Assembly (NCBI GenBank): GCA_963971405.1
Contig: OZ020484.1
Span: 14,074,001-14,138,000 of the forward strand
Source: Psococerastis gibbosa
Taxonomy: Eukaryota; Arthropoda; Insecta; Psocodea; Psocidae
Length of the DNA: 64,000 nt
Direction: 5' to 3'
Positions 23,764 to 40,012 of the stretch are shown one piece after another; position 1 is the stretch's first letter, and every line of letters starts with the position of its first letter. A model generated the notes under the pieces. The model saw only the letters and a program-made list of their open reading frames with translations. It made no database searches and was not told the origin of the DNA. The translations under genes were made by a program, and so were the position numbers.

Positions 23764-24527
23764 ACAGTATGCACTATAGCACTGCAGCTGAGTGCTCCTA
23801 GCCTAATTAGTAATCGAAAAAGGAGGAATTAAAAAAAAAGTTTTACAAATAAGGCTTAGAAGTATGTCCACAGTTAGAGTTCCGATCTTGGCTTCATATG
23901 CCACAATAATGATACCTACCTACGAGTATTTAGTATTTGTATTTGACTGCATACATATACAGTAAACAGTATATTTAAAACCATTACTCTATAGCCAGGT
24001 GTAAAACCCGCGCACTGCTGGCTTCGCCTTGCGGTAGATGATGCTGTTTGGCTATGTATTAATCTGGAAAATATACTGAAATACAAGCTTACAAGTTTAG
24101 ATATGCCTGTGCCACTGAGACTTCTACTTCATATACAAATATTGCTCCCATATATGCTGTACTATTGGGTCTAGTTCACAGCACGTCGATGTGTAAAGCG
24201 GGCATGGCCTGTTCACTTTAGTTATTATCAAACATGTGCTAACCAAAGAGCGGCATTGCTTCAATTAGGACAACTTCCGTACACAGTACCTACCTGAATT
24301 TTTAGGTCTGAATAAAGTCATGACATCATAAAACCAGAGACCTTCCAGCATGCAACACTTAAGTTAAGTAGCCTAGAGTAGGCGTACATCAAGTTGGAAA
24401 GCAGCATCAGCTATAGGATAGTATAGTACGGTATATTGAAAAAATAGTACCGTATTTTTTATGTACAGAACATTTTACCTCCGACTCGAAAATATTGGAG
24501 CAGACATTGAGCGCAAAGAATAACTTA
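23764..24527. other. No supported feature
   Basis: Short frames only. Confidence 0.3.
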
Positions 24528-24690
24528 CCAGCAGCCTGATCGGGGCGTTTATAATACCGGCATTTATTTAATCCACTGGTAAACAAGATAATTTTATAAT
24601 GGAAAGTGATATTCAAAATTTGTTTGTTTACAGTTATAATCCTAGGGTATTTATTTAACCCCGGTATTATAATCGCCTCGATCAGGCTGC
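24528..24690. mobile_element. CCAGCAGCCTGAT foldback element, short copy
   Basis: Ends CCAGCAGCCTGATCGGGGCG and CGCCTCGATCAGGCTGC with one copy of the internal AAACAAGATAATTTTATAAT unit. It is a reduced version of 5217-5580. Confidence 0.75.
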
Positions 24691-24895
24691 AGCGGGCCTA
24701 CTATGCCGTTTAGTATTAACCTATTGCAGGGGTTAAAAATGTAAACAAAACAATTTTGAATAGCACTTTCGATTGTAAAATTATCCTGTATTACATTTTT
24801 GGATGGAATTTCAAAATTGTCTTGTTTACATTAATTGTAAACCCAAGAATGAGTTAATCCTAAAAAACGGCAAAGCTGGGGAATAATTTTAACCA
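24691..24895. repeat. Diverged relative of the CCAGCAGCCTGAT superfamily
   Basis: ATGTAAACAAAACAATTTTGAATAGCAC and its inverted partner CAAAATTGTCTTGTTTACAT form a hairpin next to the preceding copy. A similar segment is at 26200-26335. Confidence 0.55.
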
Positions 24896-25183
24896 TTTAA
24901 ATACGGTATTGAACTGTTTGATCATATAGCCTAGAGCCATGAAAAATTGTTCCCCTGCGTCTCTTATGATTATGCAACAATGATGAGCAATTAATATCTG
25001 CAGACAAACACCTTTTTAAATTAATTATTTTCCTTAAGTAAATTATGTTCATTGACGGTTATTTTTATGATAATTTACAATTATTCCAGGATAAGTTCTT
25101 CATTTAGGTTGGTGCTAGGTCTGCAGGTGTACAAAGGGAACAACCGCGAGAGTTCATTAAAAAAATTGATCTAAGTCTATATC

Positions 25184-25373
25184 AGGACATGTAGAGTAGT
25201 GGCACGGACTCCGACTTTCACTTGCATGGTTGTTATATCAGTTCGAGTCCCACACTCTCACACATGCTACATTTTCTGGCCATGCTCCGGAGGGCATGTA
25301 AAACCGGCGGTCCCAGGCCTTCCTAGTTGAGTGTTATAGCCCTAACTCCGCCACTCCGAGAACAAAAAGTCAA
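25184..25373 (+). repeat. tRNA-derived SINE, plus-strand copy
   Basis: Begins AGGACATGTAGAGTAGTGG, continues CTCCGACTTTCAC and CAGTTCGAGTCC (B box), then ATTTTCTGGCCATGCTCCGG and CCTTCCTAGTTGAGTGT, ending AACAAAAAGTC. The ACTTTCAC anticodon-loop-like part recalls tRNA-Glu. Confidence 0.8.
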
Positions 25374-25842
25374 TATTTATTATTTATTTACTAATTGAAC
25401 CATTAATAATTTAAGTAGGTAGGCTATTCTCTGATTCGTCTTTTAGTCCGTTGTTTCTAATCTAATAGTCAGTACTTCATTTAAATTCAATTTTTTGCTT
25501 CCAGCTGATACAAATTCTCATTATGGTGTCTTCTTTATAATTAGACAGTAAATTGACGATAGGAATATTCATGGAGTGATTACGAGTAACCACTATCTGG
25601 CTCAAGATCAAAGAACCTAACAAAAAGTAGTCCTCTGCTATGTATGGCAATTAATTAAACTGTTTTCTTGTCATACATTCAATTAAACGCCCCATAGGCA
25701 GACAAAACTGAAAATGCTAGGCTAACTTCCCCTCGCAACTTAGAAGTACTACAATAGTACTTCAATATTTATATACTAGTAATATTGCATAGCATTAATG
25801 ATTTTGAACTATTCTGAAAGGCGCTATAATCTACCACCAGTA
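25374..25842. other. No supported feature
   Basis: AT-rich, short frames only. Confidence 0.3.
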
Positions 25843-26206
25843 GCAGCCCAATCATGGCGATTTGAGATTATTATAATACTGGGGTTTATTAAATCAATGA
25901 GTGCAAAATGCGCGGGAAATTCAAATTAATGTATAATAATATTTTTGGTGAGTTTTCAATTTTTTCTCCGTTAGATGTAGACACATTAATTAAAATTCTT
26001 ATTATATTTCACAGTTCTACCTGTACATTTTACTGTTTATTAGTATTTCCTTCAATTATTAAACAAGGCAACCATTCCCTTGTATTCTAGTAATTTATTA
26101 ATTTGAATATCCCGCGCATAGTATTAAACATCCTCACGCGACACGTAGCCTACTGCGGTATTCATAAATTATTATAATAATCACAAATTGCCATTATCGG
26201 GCTGCT
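25843..26206. mobile_element. Foldback element of the CCAGCAGCC superfamily
   Basis: GCAGCCCAATCATGGCGATTT and GATTATTATAATA at the left are matched inverted at the right (AAATTGCCATTATCGGGCTGC). Inner GCGCGGGAAATTCAAATTAA pairs with TTAATTTGAATATCCCGCGC. About 364 bp. Confidence 0.7.
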
Positions 26207-26335
26207 GGCCTACTATGGCGATTAGTATCAACTTATTACTGGTGTTAAAAACGTAAACAAAAAAATTTTGAACAGCTTTTTCCATTATAAAATTATCCTG
26301 ATTCCATTTTTAATCCCAGCAGACTATGATTAAAA
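26200..26335. repeat. Short relative of the CCAGCAGCC superfamily
   Basis: GCTGCTGGCCTACTATGGCG, then ACGTAAACAAAAAAATTTTGAA and ATAAAATTATCCTGATTCCA as in 24691-24895, ending ATCCCAGCAG. It abuts or overlaps the preceding element. Confidence 0.5.
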
Positions 26336-26624
26336 ATAAACGCCTAAGTGCTATATGATTAACTAGCACATCAATAATAACTAACCTTTTCAATGGTAAT
26401 ATATAATTATGTAGGCTATATTTGCTGATTGTCAGTACCTATAGCCTAGGCCTTAATACCGGTACCTACTGTAGTTGAGGCCATATTTAAAATACTACCT
26501 GAATTAAGTTGTACACTTCTAAATAATGAATGAAGGTTATTTTTTTGTACTAAAAACTGGCCGAACTTTAAGAAGTAAATATCAGTTACTAACTTATAAA
26601 AATAAATACTTCACCTCAAGGTTG

Positions 26625-26965
26625 CAGCTCATCTCCTCTGCTCTCCTTACTCAGAGCTGGCGACGCCAATTAAATAACATAAACTACATTATTTTAATTT
26701 GATCGTGTCTGGACAGCGGCGACTTATTTCAAGCGTCTAGAAGCCAAGGGATGCAAGTGACATTTTTTGCGTTTTGGAGTTAAGTGGACTATGCTGTTAC
26801 TCTAGCTGCTATTTATCCTTGAAACCAACAAGAACACCGGGTTCTGGCATTTTGACATTGCTGGAATTAAAGGAAAAGTGGTATACCTGTACATTTTCAA
26901 TTGAGCTACAAAATGTAGCCTCGAATGTTTATTTTGTCGCCTTGGCCTCTAGACGCTTAGTTTGG
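26625..26965. repeat. Dispersed repeat with TTTTTTGCGTTTTGGAG block
   Basis: Shares AAGCCAAGGG-GCAAGTGACATTTTTTGCG and CTGTTACTCT with 3130-3210 and, in part inverted, with 47285-47560 (GCTGGCGACGC, GTGCAAGTGACA). Outer parts AGCGTCTAGAAGCCAAGG and CCTTGGCCTCTAGACGCT are inverted repeats. Confidence 0.55.
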
Positions 26966-28600
26966 AACTCTCTTAGTTTATTTTAATTTTTTTTTTTTTA
27001 ATTCTCGCAGCTTTCATAACTTTTTAAAAAGTGGAGCATTCTTCTTACATTTCGCGGCTAATGAGAGAAAGCAATTTTTGTTTTGGTATCTCGTGGCTTC
27101 TAGCGATACTTGATATCGAGCAAGGCTTTAGTGGAGTAGAGCGCAACGAAACTTAAGTTGATACTGATACTGGTACCTGAGTACCTCTTTACTATACAAC
27201 CTTTGCCGCATTCAACATGTCAGTGAAATAGTTCCATTTTCAAGCTACAGCTCTTGAATACCTTTTTCGTTGTGACCTTGCTTACTAAAATGCCTGATGT
27301 ATTTAGGTTCCACAGTAAAAACACAAAAATACAGAGTTGCAAAATGGAAACAATTATAATAGATACCTATATGGTACATTTTAACAGTTACCGACAACCT
27401 TGGCTCACTTTTATTAATTGATTAGTTTTTAATAGATAGGTAATGATTTGAGTTTGCTTCGCTGCATGCTGTAAGTGATCTTCCAATTTGGAATCCGTAG
27501 TTAATAATAATAATTCTCTGTTTTATGAAAAAGGTAAAGCTCAGCGAAACATAACCCCAAACAGGGTTGGAGCAAATAGAACACTCCCAAGCTGGAATAT
27601 TTAGGGTACAATAGGTACACAGGTATTGCTTCGCCGAAATTACAATATGATTGGTTTACATGAAATTTAATCATTAAAGGATGTTTTGGGTTTCATGGAC
27701 GTGCATCAATTTCCAAAGTATTGAAATTAATTCTTTTGAATTTTGAACAAATTAACAAAAGTAGAGAGATATGATGGAAAGGTTTTTTCAATGTACTACG
27801 TATAGGAGCTGTTGTACTTTCAAAAGGGACAAAAATAGAGTATAAATATTTCTGATTCACAATAAATATCGATCCGAAATTTCATTGCACAGGTACAGAT
27901 TAAGTTTTAATCTTTGTGGCACTCAAATTTCACAACGTTAAATTTTCATATTTACAAAATTTACATGTAACAACCCGTACTCCACACTTCAATCCCTTCC
28001 AGTTGTCGTGTTTATAAACTTAGACCTATTTAATCCTTTTCTTCTATTGACTAACTGTATGGCACCGATCGGTATGGTATAGGTAATGGGTAATGCAAAT
28101 TGAAAATAATCTGGTAAAAGATGGGTCTACATTAATTAAAAATAACAGATATTATGGCGATCTACAATAGAATCACATTATTATTAGCACCGCTGGAAAC
28201 TTAATTCATTTAATTGTATAGAGAAACAAATCGTTCTAATTTAACACATTAATATATGATTAGGGTTAAAATTAAGCAACATGAGTCAAACAGAGGCTTA
28301 CTAAGATTTAGCTGGTTATCAAAATGTGCCAAAATCTTATATACAGTTAGCTCACAATGCCATCCAGCCATAATATCGCTGGACAGAATAAGGCAATTCC
28401 CGGCATACTACAGTTTCTATCTCTACGAATCTATCCTGTTCAACCTACCATGTGGATGATTTCAAAAATTAAATACTTTGAGCATTGTCGTCTTTGCGCG
28501 CTTTGCAGATTTTTATGCAAATTTCTATTCAAGTGGTCATCGTCTTTTTTTTCTACAAACTGCTTATAATGACCAGCTAAAAATATTTATAATTAACAAC
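26966..28600. other. No supported feature
   Basis: AT-rich intergenic sequence downstream of Egr. Short frames only. Confidence 0.35.
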
Positions 28601-28760
28601 AAGCGTACTTGAGTAAAAATTGAACATTCGACTTTGGAGGGAACGATGACAGCCAGATTACCGTGTTTAATTATTTTAAAGCGACAAAATAATATAAAAT
28701 AAAATGTAGTAAGATAAATTTTCAGATCAAGTGTTTTCATAAACGTTGCTCAAAGGCTTA

Positions 28761-28799
28761 TCTATATATATATTATATATATATATATATATATAGATA
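28761..28799. repeat. AT-dinucleotide microsatellite hairpin
   Basis: Run of TA repeats, self-complementary from ATCTATATA to TATAGAT. It may fall in the far 3' UTR of Egr or just beyond it. Confidence 0.7.
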
Positions 28800-29362
28800 T
28801 TCTATATAATGTTTATTAATAGGCTATATAGTCTGAGTAAAAGTCAGAAAGAAAGGTTTCGTTCAACCCGAGAAAGGTTCATGAAAACAGTACAAACTAC
28901 GGCTATCTTCTGGATAACTATGGCACATACCTCATAACAAAGGGGTAGAATATGTATAATTTGGGTTTCTGGCTGTTTATGTGCATCAAACTGTTGTTAA
29001 TAGTCACAAGTAACAAAGAAATGTACCTACCTAAAAACAACTCTTTAAATAGTGAAACCTGAAGAACGCAAGCTAAAAGAAGGGGAAATTGACACGAGAT
29101 TGATAATCTAAGGGTTAGCTTCTTCAGGCTTCACACAAGAATAACAATAGCTTAACAACGTGATTCAAACTCATGAATCGAACGGTTAGTATAGGCATCT
29201 ATTCACTGCCAGGCATATGTAGATCTCGGAATGTTTCAATCAAATGGGTTATTTATCTGGTTAATTTGGCAACAATAGTCAAAAAATAAAATTAATCTAC
29301 CTACACTAAAAATTCTAACAAAAGTCTACTAATTAAAAAAAAATTAATTAAAGCCTTGTTAT

Positions 29363-29368
29363 TTTATT
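29363..29368 (-). terminator. Candidate poly(A) signal AATAAA of Egr
   Basis: AATAAA on the minus strand about 160 bases after the stop codon. Other AATAAA matches lie further on (for example near 28812), so the 3' UTR could run to about 28.7 kb. The region 28600-29528 has no other recognised feature apart from an AT-dinucleotide hairpin. Confidence 0.35.
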
Positions 29369-29528
29369 TAACTAAACTTCAAGTTTTGCCGACTGCGCTT
29401 GACAGTCCATAATTGAGATCAGCTGAGAGCGCTGAGGGCAGTCCCACACGTCAGTACAAAAATAATACTCAGCACAGTCTTGAGAATGCGCACCAGAGTC
29501 AAGAGATCACAGCTGAAGGGGTAGGCAG

Positions 29529-33342
<3,814 letters not shown>

Positions 33343-33425
33343 GTGTAAATCCGCTTAAATCTCGGATCGAAAATTTCAAACATCACAAAGCTTTCCTTAT
33401 ACTACGTATAAATTGGAAAGCAATA
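33343..33425 (-). repeat. Inverted fragment of the 770-bp TCTG-rich repeat
   Basis: The complement reads CTTTCCAATTTATACGTAGTATAAGG reversed here, with AAATTTTCGATCCGAGATTT, the 5' end of the element. Confidence 0.65.
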
Positions 33426-33432
33426 AAAAAAT

Positions 33433-33635
33433 AAGGACTTTTTGTTCAATTAGTAAGCCAACCTATCGGAGTTAGGGCTATAAAGCCCTCTCTTACACTC
33501 AACTAGGAAGGCCCGGGACCACTCGCTTTACATGACCTCCGAAGCATGGATAGAAAATGTAGGAAGTGTAGGACTCGAACCAACAACCTATCGGGTGAAA
33601 GTCAGAGTCCGTACCACTACTCCACATGTCCTGAC
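33433..33635 (-). repeat. tRNA-derived SINE, near full-length
   Basis: Minus strand: AGGACATGTGGAGTAGTGG, ACTCTGACTTTCACCCGATA, GGTTGTTGGTTCGAGTCC (B box), TACATTTTCTATCCATGCTT, CCTTCCTAGTTGAGTGTAAG, AGCCCTAACTCC and the end AACAAAAAGTCC. Matches copies at 25184, 49212 and 56553. Inside the Egr intron, same strand as the gene. Confidence 0.85.
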
Positions 33636-33689
33636 TTTAATACTTTAATGATAATTTACTAATTATTTATTAATACCCCATTTTGAATA

Positions 33690-35062
33690 CATATAAAGCT
33701 TATAGAAAAAAAATAGTTTCGTTTATAATACTGTACTAATAAAAAATCTATTCTTTTCAGGGCCCTTTCCCAAAAAAAGTATTCTAAATTTCATGCCTAA
33801 AATGGAAAATCCCGTAGATTTTGTTTATCACCAATAGAAAAATTATTAGCTTCGTTTTTAATGCTGTAATAATTAAAAATCTATTATTTTCAGGCCCTTT
33901 CCCCCAAAAAAATATAAAAATTCCATGCTTGAAATGGAAAATCCAGTAAATTTCGGCTATGTTCAAATAACCCCATACGAAAAATTATTAGCTCTAAGTG
34001 TATATACGATGATGGATATTGCAATAGCTAAAAAAAAACACATTCTAACCATTTCATGCCCGAAATGGAAAATCCCGTAGATTTTGTTTATCACCAATAG
34101 AAAAATTATTAGTTTCTTTTATAATACTGTATTAATTAAAAATCTGTTATTTTCAGGGCCCTTTCTCACAGTGGCGGCGCTACGGGGGTGCCCGAGGGGG
34201 CCTGGTCCCCCCCCCCAACAGTTTCTCCGGCCCCTCAGTGCCCCCCCCCCACTTTTCAGATATTTTACTTGTTGTTAAATTGTGGAGAATTATTGAACCG
34301 TATACCTACTCCCAATGGAAAATGTTTCATTTTTTCATTGGCCCCCTCGGACAGAAGTCATGCCCCCCATGGCCCCCCCGCCTTAAAATTTCTAGCGCCG
34401 CTACTGCTTTCTCCCCCGAAAAAAATCTAAAAATGCCATACTTGAAATAGAAAATGCCGTAAATTTCGCTTAGGCTATTTGTACAAATAACCCCCATAGC
34501 AAAAAGTATTAGCTTAATAGTTTATATAAGATGATACTGCAATAGCTGAACAGGCGAAAAAAAAACATTCTAACAATTTCATTTCCATGCAAAATGGAAA
34601 ATTCCGTAGATTTTGTCTATCACCAATAGAAAAACTATTAGCTTCGTTTATACTAGTAATACTGTTATAATTAAAAATCTATTATTTTCAGGGCCCTTTC
34701 CCCCAAAAAAATCTAAAAATTACATGATTGAAATGGAAAATCCATTAAATTTCGGCTACGTTCAAATAACCCCGTAGGAAAAATTAATAGCTCTAAGTTT
34801 ATATACGATGATGGTTACTGCAATAGCTGAAAAGGCTAAAAAAACACATTCTAACAATTTCATGCCCGAAATGGATTTTGTTTATCACCAATAGAAAAAT
34901 TATTAGTTTCATTTATAATATTGTAATAATTAAAAATCTGTTATTTTCACAATCTAACAATTTCATGCCCGAAATGGAAAATCCCGTAGATTTTGTTTAT
35001 CGCCAATAGAAAAATTGTTAGCTTATAATACAATAATAACTGAAAGGCTATTATTTTCAGGG
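33690..35062. repeat. Decayed tandem array
   Basis: The landmark TTTTCAGGGCCCTTTC recurs (as variants) near 33758, 33892, 34152, 34688 and 35057, each followed by AAAAAAATCTAAAAATT-type sequence, a GAAATGGAAAATCCCGTAG block and CACCAATAGAAAAATTATTA. Spacing is irregular, about 130, 260, 300 (after removing an insertion) and 370 bp. Confidence 0.8.
34169..34406. mobile_element. hAT-like element inserted in the tandem array
   Basis: CTTTCTCA at 34161-34168 and CTTTCTCC at 34407-34414 flank CAGTGGCGGCG...CGCCGCTACTG. Nearly the same length and layout as 4877-5112. Confidence 0.8.
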
Positions 35063-37080
35063 CCGTTTCACAATTTAACCTATTGCCGGGGTCAATAAAG
35101 TTCACCCTGTAATAGAATTAACCGCAGTTAAATACGGATTAAGGATCTGTCTTCACCAATTGACTCCATATCGTTGAACCTGTCATTAAGGACTAAAGGG
35201 CCGGACATTAATGGACTATCTTCCATATCTAGGCTGGTCCACTTTCATAAAGCAACTTCAATATAAATTTCCCACACTTTTCATGATTAATTACTTTACT
35301 CATCATAATATTCTCCATAAATGGTTATACCATACAGTAACTTCTTTTCAATGAAGGTATGGAATATTTTAATCTGCCTACCTGTGTATGTCTGCCTATC
35401 AATTCCTAGCAAAAAATATTCAGCTTATTTCAATGTCAGTTGATTGGAAATGAAACAAATCACTGTAACTCGACAACCTAGTTCAGGATTCTTAAGCATA
35501 GAACTATTTAGGGTAAGGTCCACCATCGTAGGCAAAGTTACGAAAAGTGGAAATCGACCGAAAAAATGGTTATTTTTCATAGTATGAACAAATTGGGTAT
35601 TATTGTTTGGAATCGTCTGGGAAATGCATTTTTGTTTTAATTTTTAAACCAAACGAGCAGGCGGGAGTCATAGTTAACGACTATAATTAATTCCATCACA
35701 ACTAATGTCTTTACAGGAACGTATTGTATGGCATTGTAATGAGAAGAGTCCGTTCTCTCTAAAGAAGAAATAAATAATTTTTTCAGACAACCTTGAAATT
35801 CTGATCAACCTTTGAGTTTAGCGCCAGAATTAGCAAATTAACGAATTTGCGTTGAAAACGTATTGATGAATCTTCAAGGGAGATTGAATTTTTTTTAATT
35901 AACAATGCTTAGAACTCGTGCAATTGATACCTTTCACCAGATCACTAAAGCAGTGAAATTACACCAAAAGTTGACAGCAATAATTGTCGGGACACGAATG
36001 TCGCCAAAATGTGTTGAGATGTACAAAAGTTGGCAACATCTGTCGGGTGACCAAATTTAGCAAATTGAAAACTTTGCTTGGCGACATTTTCTCTTGCCAG
36101 TTCTGTGAAGTATGTCAACAGTGGAGAAGCATGCTATAGTAGCAGCAGATTGTGTCACTATGGTTAAGATAAGAAGACCTAGGAGATATTCGTCACTTTA
36201 AGTTTTTTTCCCAATCGCATTCGGTTCGAGAGAGAGGGAGGGGGGGGGGGGGAGGAATTGACCCCCTCCTGGGACCCCAAATTGTAATTATATTTCAACA
36301 TGTTTTCCGCAAATGTCGCCAATACTTTTTTCTAGAGATTTTTGGAATATATCAGCATTTGTGGAAAACATGTTTTTAACATGTTGGCGGGGTAATCGCC
36401 GCTTTTAATAGTGCATTTTCGAAATCACGGTTATGTAATATGTGTCATTTAAAAAAAAAAAAATCCAAGTTGAACATCCAACTGCATACTCTATTGTACA
36501 TATGACAATATGACATACTGTACGTGTTTAGTAAACAGTTATGCAAGTTTAATAAGCCAAACATTTCATTTCATCACCCAACCATAATAATCTTCAAAAA
36601 TTGACCATTGTCAGTTGAGAAATTGAAATAGCATGACCCCCTTAAGCTCTTGGGACGATGGCTCAGGGGAAAATAGAATATGAAATGGATGTCAGATAAA
36701 CCAAATGTCTCCTACTTCCACATTATTTTGTTTCGGCCTCGCCCTTATAATCCGCCGAGAATCCGAGATAGATGCAGACAAAAAACATGGCCTAGCTGTT
36801 TTTATCGCTCCATCCTTTAGGTACCGGTACCGAACATGTTACGACCTCCTGCCCCGTAAATCTTTGATTTCTTCATTCGTCGTTGTGTACCATAAACTTT
36901 GTTTAGACCCATTCGGGGTGCTCCTTCCCAACACAACCATTATACAGGGTTTGGCCATTAAATTTGGTTGATATGTATGATTTTGTAGTAGGGGCGGTAC
37001 CAAACCTGAAATTTCGGTGAGGGGCGAGTCACGCGAGAATGGGTGGTAATACGGAACAAATTTTTGTGAGAGTTTCCTTG
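35063..37080. other. Intron segment, little recognised
   Basis: A G-run at about 36238-36253 followed by GACCCCCTCCTGGGACC may be a remnant hAT-like G-run element. Otherwise nothing supported. Confidence 0.35.
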
Positions 37081-37106
37081 GTGACTTCGTGGAACTTGGA
37101 GAACAT

Positions 37107-37281
37107 CATGAGTAGAGGAAGAAGAACGCAATGATCCACAGTAAAATACTTTAATAGTGACCGGTTTCGGATAAAATCCATCATCAGACTCTGATTCTGT
37201 CTGATGATGGATTCTTTCCGAAACCGGTCACTATTAAAGTATTTTACTGTGGACCATTGCGTTCTTCTTCCTCTACTCATG
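37107..37281. repeat. Tight palindrome with ACCGGTTTCGG core in the Egr intron
   Basis: Arms 37107-37189 and 37199-37281 are about 95% complementary with a 9-base loop. The arms contain AGAGGAAGAAGAACGCAATG, TCCACAGTAAAATACTTTAA and GTGACCGGTTTCGG. CCACGAAGTCAC lies on the minus strand at 37081-37092, outside the left arm. Confidence 0.85.
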
Positions 37282-37504
37282 ACGGAACAAATTTTATCAG
37301 TTTTAATCACAATTTTAGTCCTCTCTTTATAACCAACGTTAAAGCATTAGAATTAAGAAATTCTTGGCCTTCAGTCCAAATTGTGCTCCTATATCAGCGA
37401 ACAGCGGGAATATCTTTAATATTAACTATAAATATAATTAATAAAATAATTAGTACCCCAAACCCGTTGTTTTTACAGACTCCTCTTTTTTATTTAATTA
37501 GCAA

Positions 37505-37756
37505 AGCAAGATATTAAAGATTTGGCCCATTTAAGTTGTAGAAGGTTACTGCATGCATCATAAAATAGGTAATTTTTAATTTTTGGTACCGTAGCTTTCT
37601 AATAGAAATTATTGAAGGGTAAAATTTCACGTAAAATAGATACCATGAAAAAACTACAAAACTACAAAATCAAAAATTAATAGTACCGTATTAAGTTATA
37701 TGATGCATAAAATAGTCTTTTACAACTTAAATGAACCAATATTTTAATAACTTTCT
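37505..37756. repeat. Partial foldback, relative of 37764-38166
   Basis: ATTAAAGATTTGGCCCATTTAAGTTGTAGAAG pairs with CTTTTACAACTTAAATGAACC-type sequence at the other end. It shares the inner arms of the adjacent complete element. Confidence 0.6.
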
Positions 37757-37763
37757 TAATTAA

Positions 37764-38166
37764 TTAAGAGTTTACGTCCCGTAGGAAATGGGCAGCCCGA
37801 AATTTAATACTTCTTACTTTTTATTTACTTAACTAAGCTTAGTTAACTAAGTTATTAAAGATTTGGCTCATTTAAGTTGTAGAAGACTACTTCATGGATA
37901 ATATAATAAGGTATTTTAAATTTTTGGTTGATTTTTCATAAGTATGATAACAATTTATAAACAATAAATTCACGTATAATAGATAGGCCTACTATGAAAA
38001 GTATACACAATCAAATATTAATAATACCCCAATTGATGCATAAACTAGTCTTCTACAATTTAAATGAACCAGTATTTTAATAACTTGCTTAGTTAATTAA
38101 ATAAAAAATAATAAGACAAGTATTAAACTTCGGGCTGCCAATTTCCTACAGGACGTACACTCTTAA
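37764..38166. mobile_element. Foldback element with TTAAGAGT ends
   Basis: Left TTAAGAGTTTACGTCC and right GGACGTACACTCTTAA are near-perfect inverted ends. The arms of about 150 bases share GGCAGCCCGAA and TTCATTTAA-TTGTAGAAGACTA stretches. Confidence 0.75.
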
Positions 38167-38798
38167 ATAAAGTCAAAGTGATGGTAAATATTGTAGAGTG
38201 CAACTGAAGCGCATTAGGTCTGAACTTCTTACCAGCCATGATGAGGGACCACTCCTTATATACTACGGGGGGCAGATCCTCTTATAGAATCTCTTTATCT
38301 GCCAGGGGTCAGGACAAGTCCCATGAGCTAGATTATTACACCTTATTGTTCTATTTATGGTTCAGCTTGGCCCATTGTGCCTACTGACTCAAATTGTCCG
38401 TAATATGGGCTTGAGATTATTATTTATGAACTCCGTTACATTGAGTCACACAAGGGCGGATTAGGATTTTGGATGTAGGTAATTAGATGTCTTGACGATG
38501 GCAGGTCAAACAGGTCTTGGCCTTTCCATCATTTTAAGATGATTGTATAGATTTTGCAGTCTATGTCTCCAAGGACAATGTGCGGCCACACCTGCGTCTG
38601 AATCGAAGCCAAATTCGTTTTTCATATAGTTATCAGTTAAATAATAAAATGATTGTATCCAAAAATAGGGAATTGGGAAAAATCTGAACATTGAAACAAT
38701 CAAACCTCTGTTCTGGACACCGTGTGTTTGTTAATAAAATAATAGTAAATTAAATTTACCAGTACCATCCAGAATTTCAAATGGTTTGGGGAATACTG

Positions 38799-38860
38799 AT
38801 TCGAACCAACAACCTTTCGGGTGAAAGTCACAGTCCGTACCACTACTCTACATGTCCTGA
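38799..38860 (-). repeat. tRNA-derived SINE, head only
   Basis: The minus strand has AGGACATGTAGAGTAGTGG, GACTTTCACCCGAAAGG and TTGGTTCGAATC, then diverges. Confidence 0.7.
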
Positions 38861-39204
38861 CATTATACTTCAAGCCGTTGAAATTAGGAAAGAAGCATCT
38901 CTCTGAGGTAAGTTGGTGGTATACTTTCAGAAACTACAGGGATTTGAAAGTAAAGTAGGAGGCAACAGCCCACCTGGCTTCCGTAACCGCGGGGGTTTCT
39001 CATATTTTTAGAGAAGATAAAGGTCCTTGACAGTCCTTGGGCCGAAATTAGGCCAAGGTCACTTGGATGTGTTTTTTAAGTGGGCATAGTGGCCCTCGTG
39101 GGCCGCCCCGGTATATATGAGTGGGCTCAAACTTGCAAGTGTAACCCACGTTAGTAGTTCCTTCAACTCCCGACTCCCGACCTATTTCACACCATTCCCA
39201 CTAA

Positions 39205-39585
39205 GGCGCCCATTCCATTGACCGGCTAGGGCTATTTCCAAAACGGTGAAGTGGTAGCAGACACTCAAGACTTAGGTAGCGTCTCCACCGACCTCGCATT
39301 GCAGATTGCAAGTGACATTGATGGAAATGTTTGTTTTTCTTTTTATAGAAATCTATTAAAATGTTTGTAATTAACATATCCCATGAAGCCATTTTTTAAT
39401 TTTAGTTTGTTTGTTTGTGATTTTATTGTATGATCATTGATCAATTTTAACTATGGCATAGAGGAAAAAAACATTTCCGTCAATTCTGCAATGCGAGGTC
39501 GGTGGAAACGCCACCTAAGTCTTGAGTGTCTGCTACCACGTCACCGTTTTGGAAATAGCCCTAGCCGGTCAATGGAATGGGCACC
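39205..39585. mobile_element. Foldback MITE, family A copy 2
   Basis: Left end GGCGCCCATTCCATTGACCG, right end complementary with GGGCACCT. Internal order as in copy 1. Lies in the Egr intron. Confidence 0.8.
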
Positions 39586-39709
39586 TAAGATGGCTTTCGT
39601 CTTAGAGGGATTCATATAATTAGACAACTGACTTATTGTACTACAACAGCATTATACAGCTATATCCAATACCTAAATTATCAAATTTTATAATAAAGTT
39701 ATGTAATAA

Positions 39710-40012
39710 TTGTCTATTGACGCAATACTCAACGGAGGAGATATAGTCCGGTTCATGAAAGCACAACGCATAAGATGGCTGGGACAGGTAAGAATGTCAA
39801 ACGATCATATGCCGAAAAAGATGTACAAAGCAAGCATGACAGGAAGGCGATTGGCCGGACGTCCTCGAAAACGTTGGAAGGATGAGTTGGAAACTGACCT
39901 TCGCGAGTTGGGAGTCCGTTGATGGTGGAGCGTTGTACAAGACCGAGATGATTGGAGGAGGGTTGGCGAACTCATCTAGGGCTGAAGAGCCAGAAGAAGA
40001 AGAAGAAGAATT
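39710..40012 (+). mobile_element. Non-LTR retrotransposon C-terminal fragment with (GAA)n tail
   Basis: Encodes RIRWLGQVRM, MPKKMY, GRRLAGRPRKRWKDELETDL and, after a shift, a VQDRDDWRRV-like end, then GAAGAAGAAGAAGAA. Typical LINE ORF2 C-terminus. Truncated and dead, in the Egr intron on the opposite strand. Confidence 0.75.
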
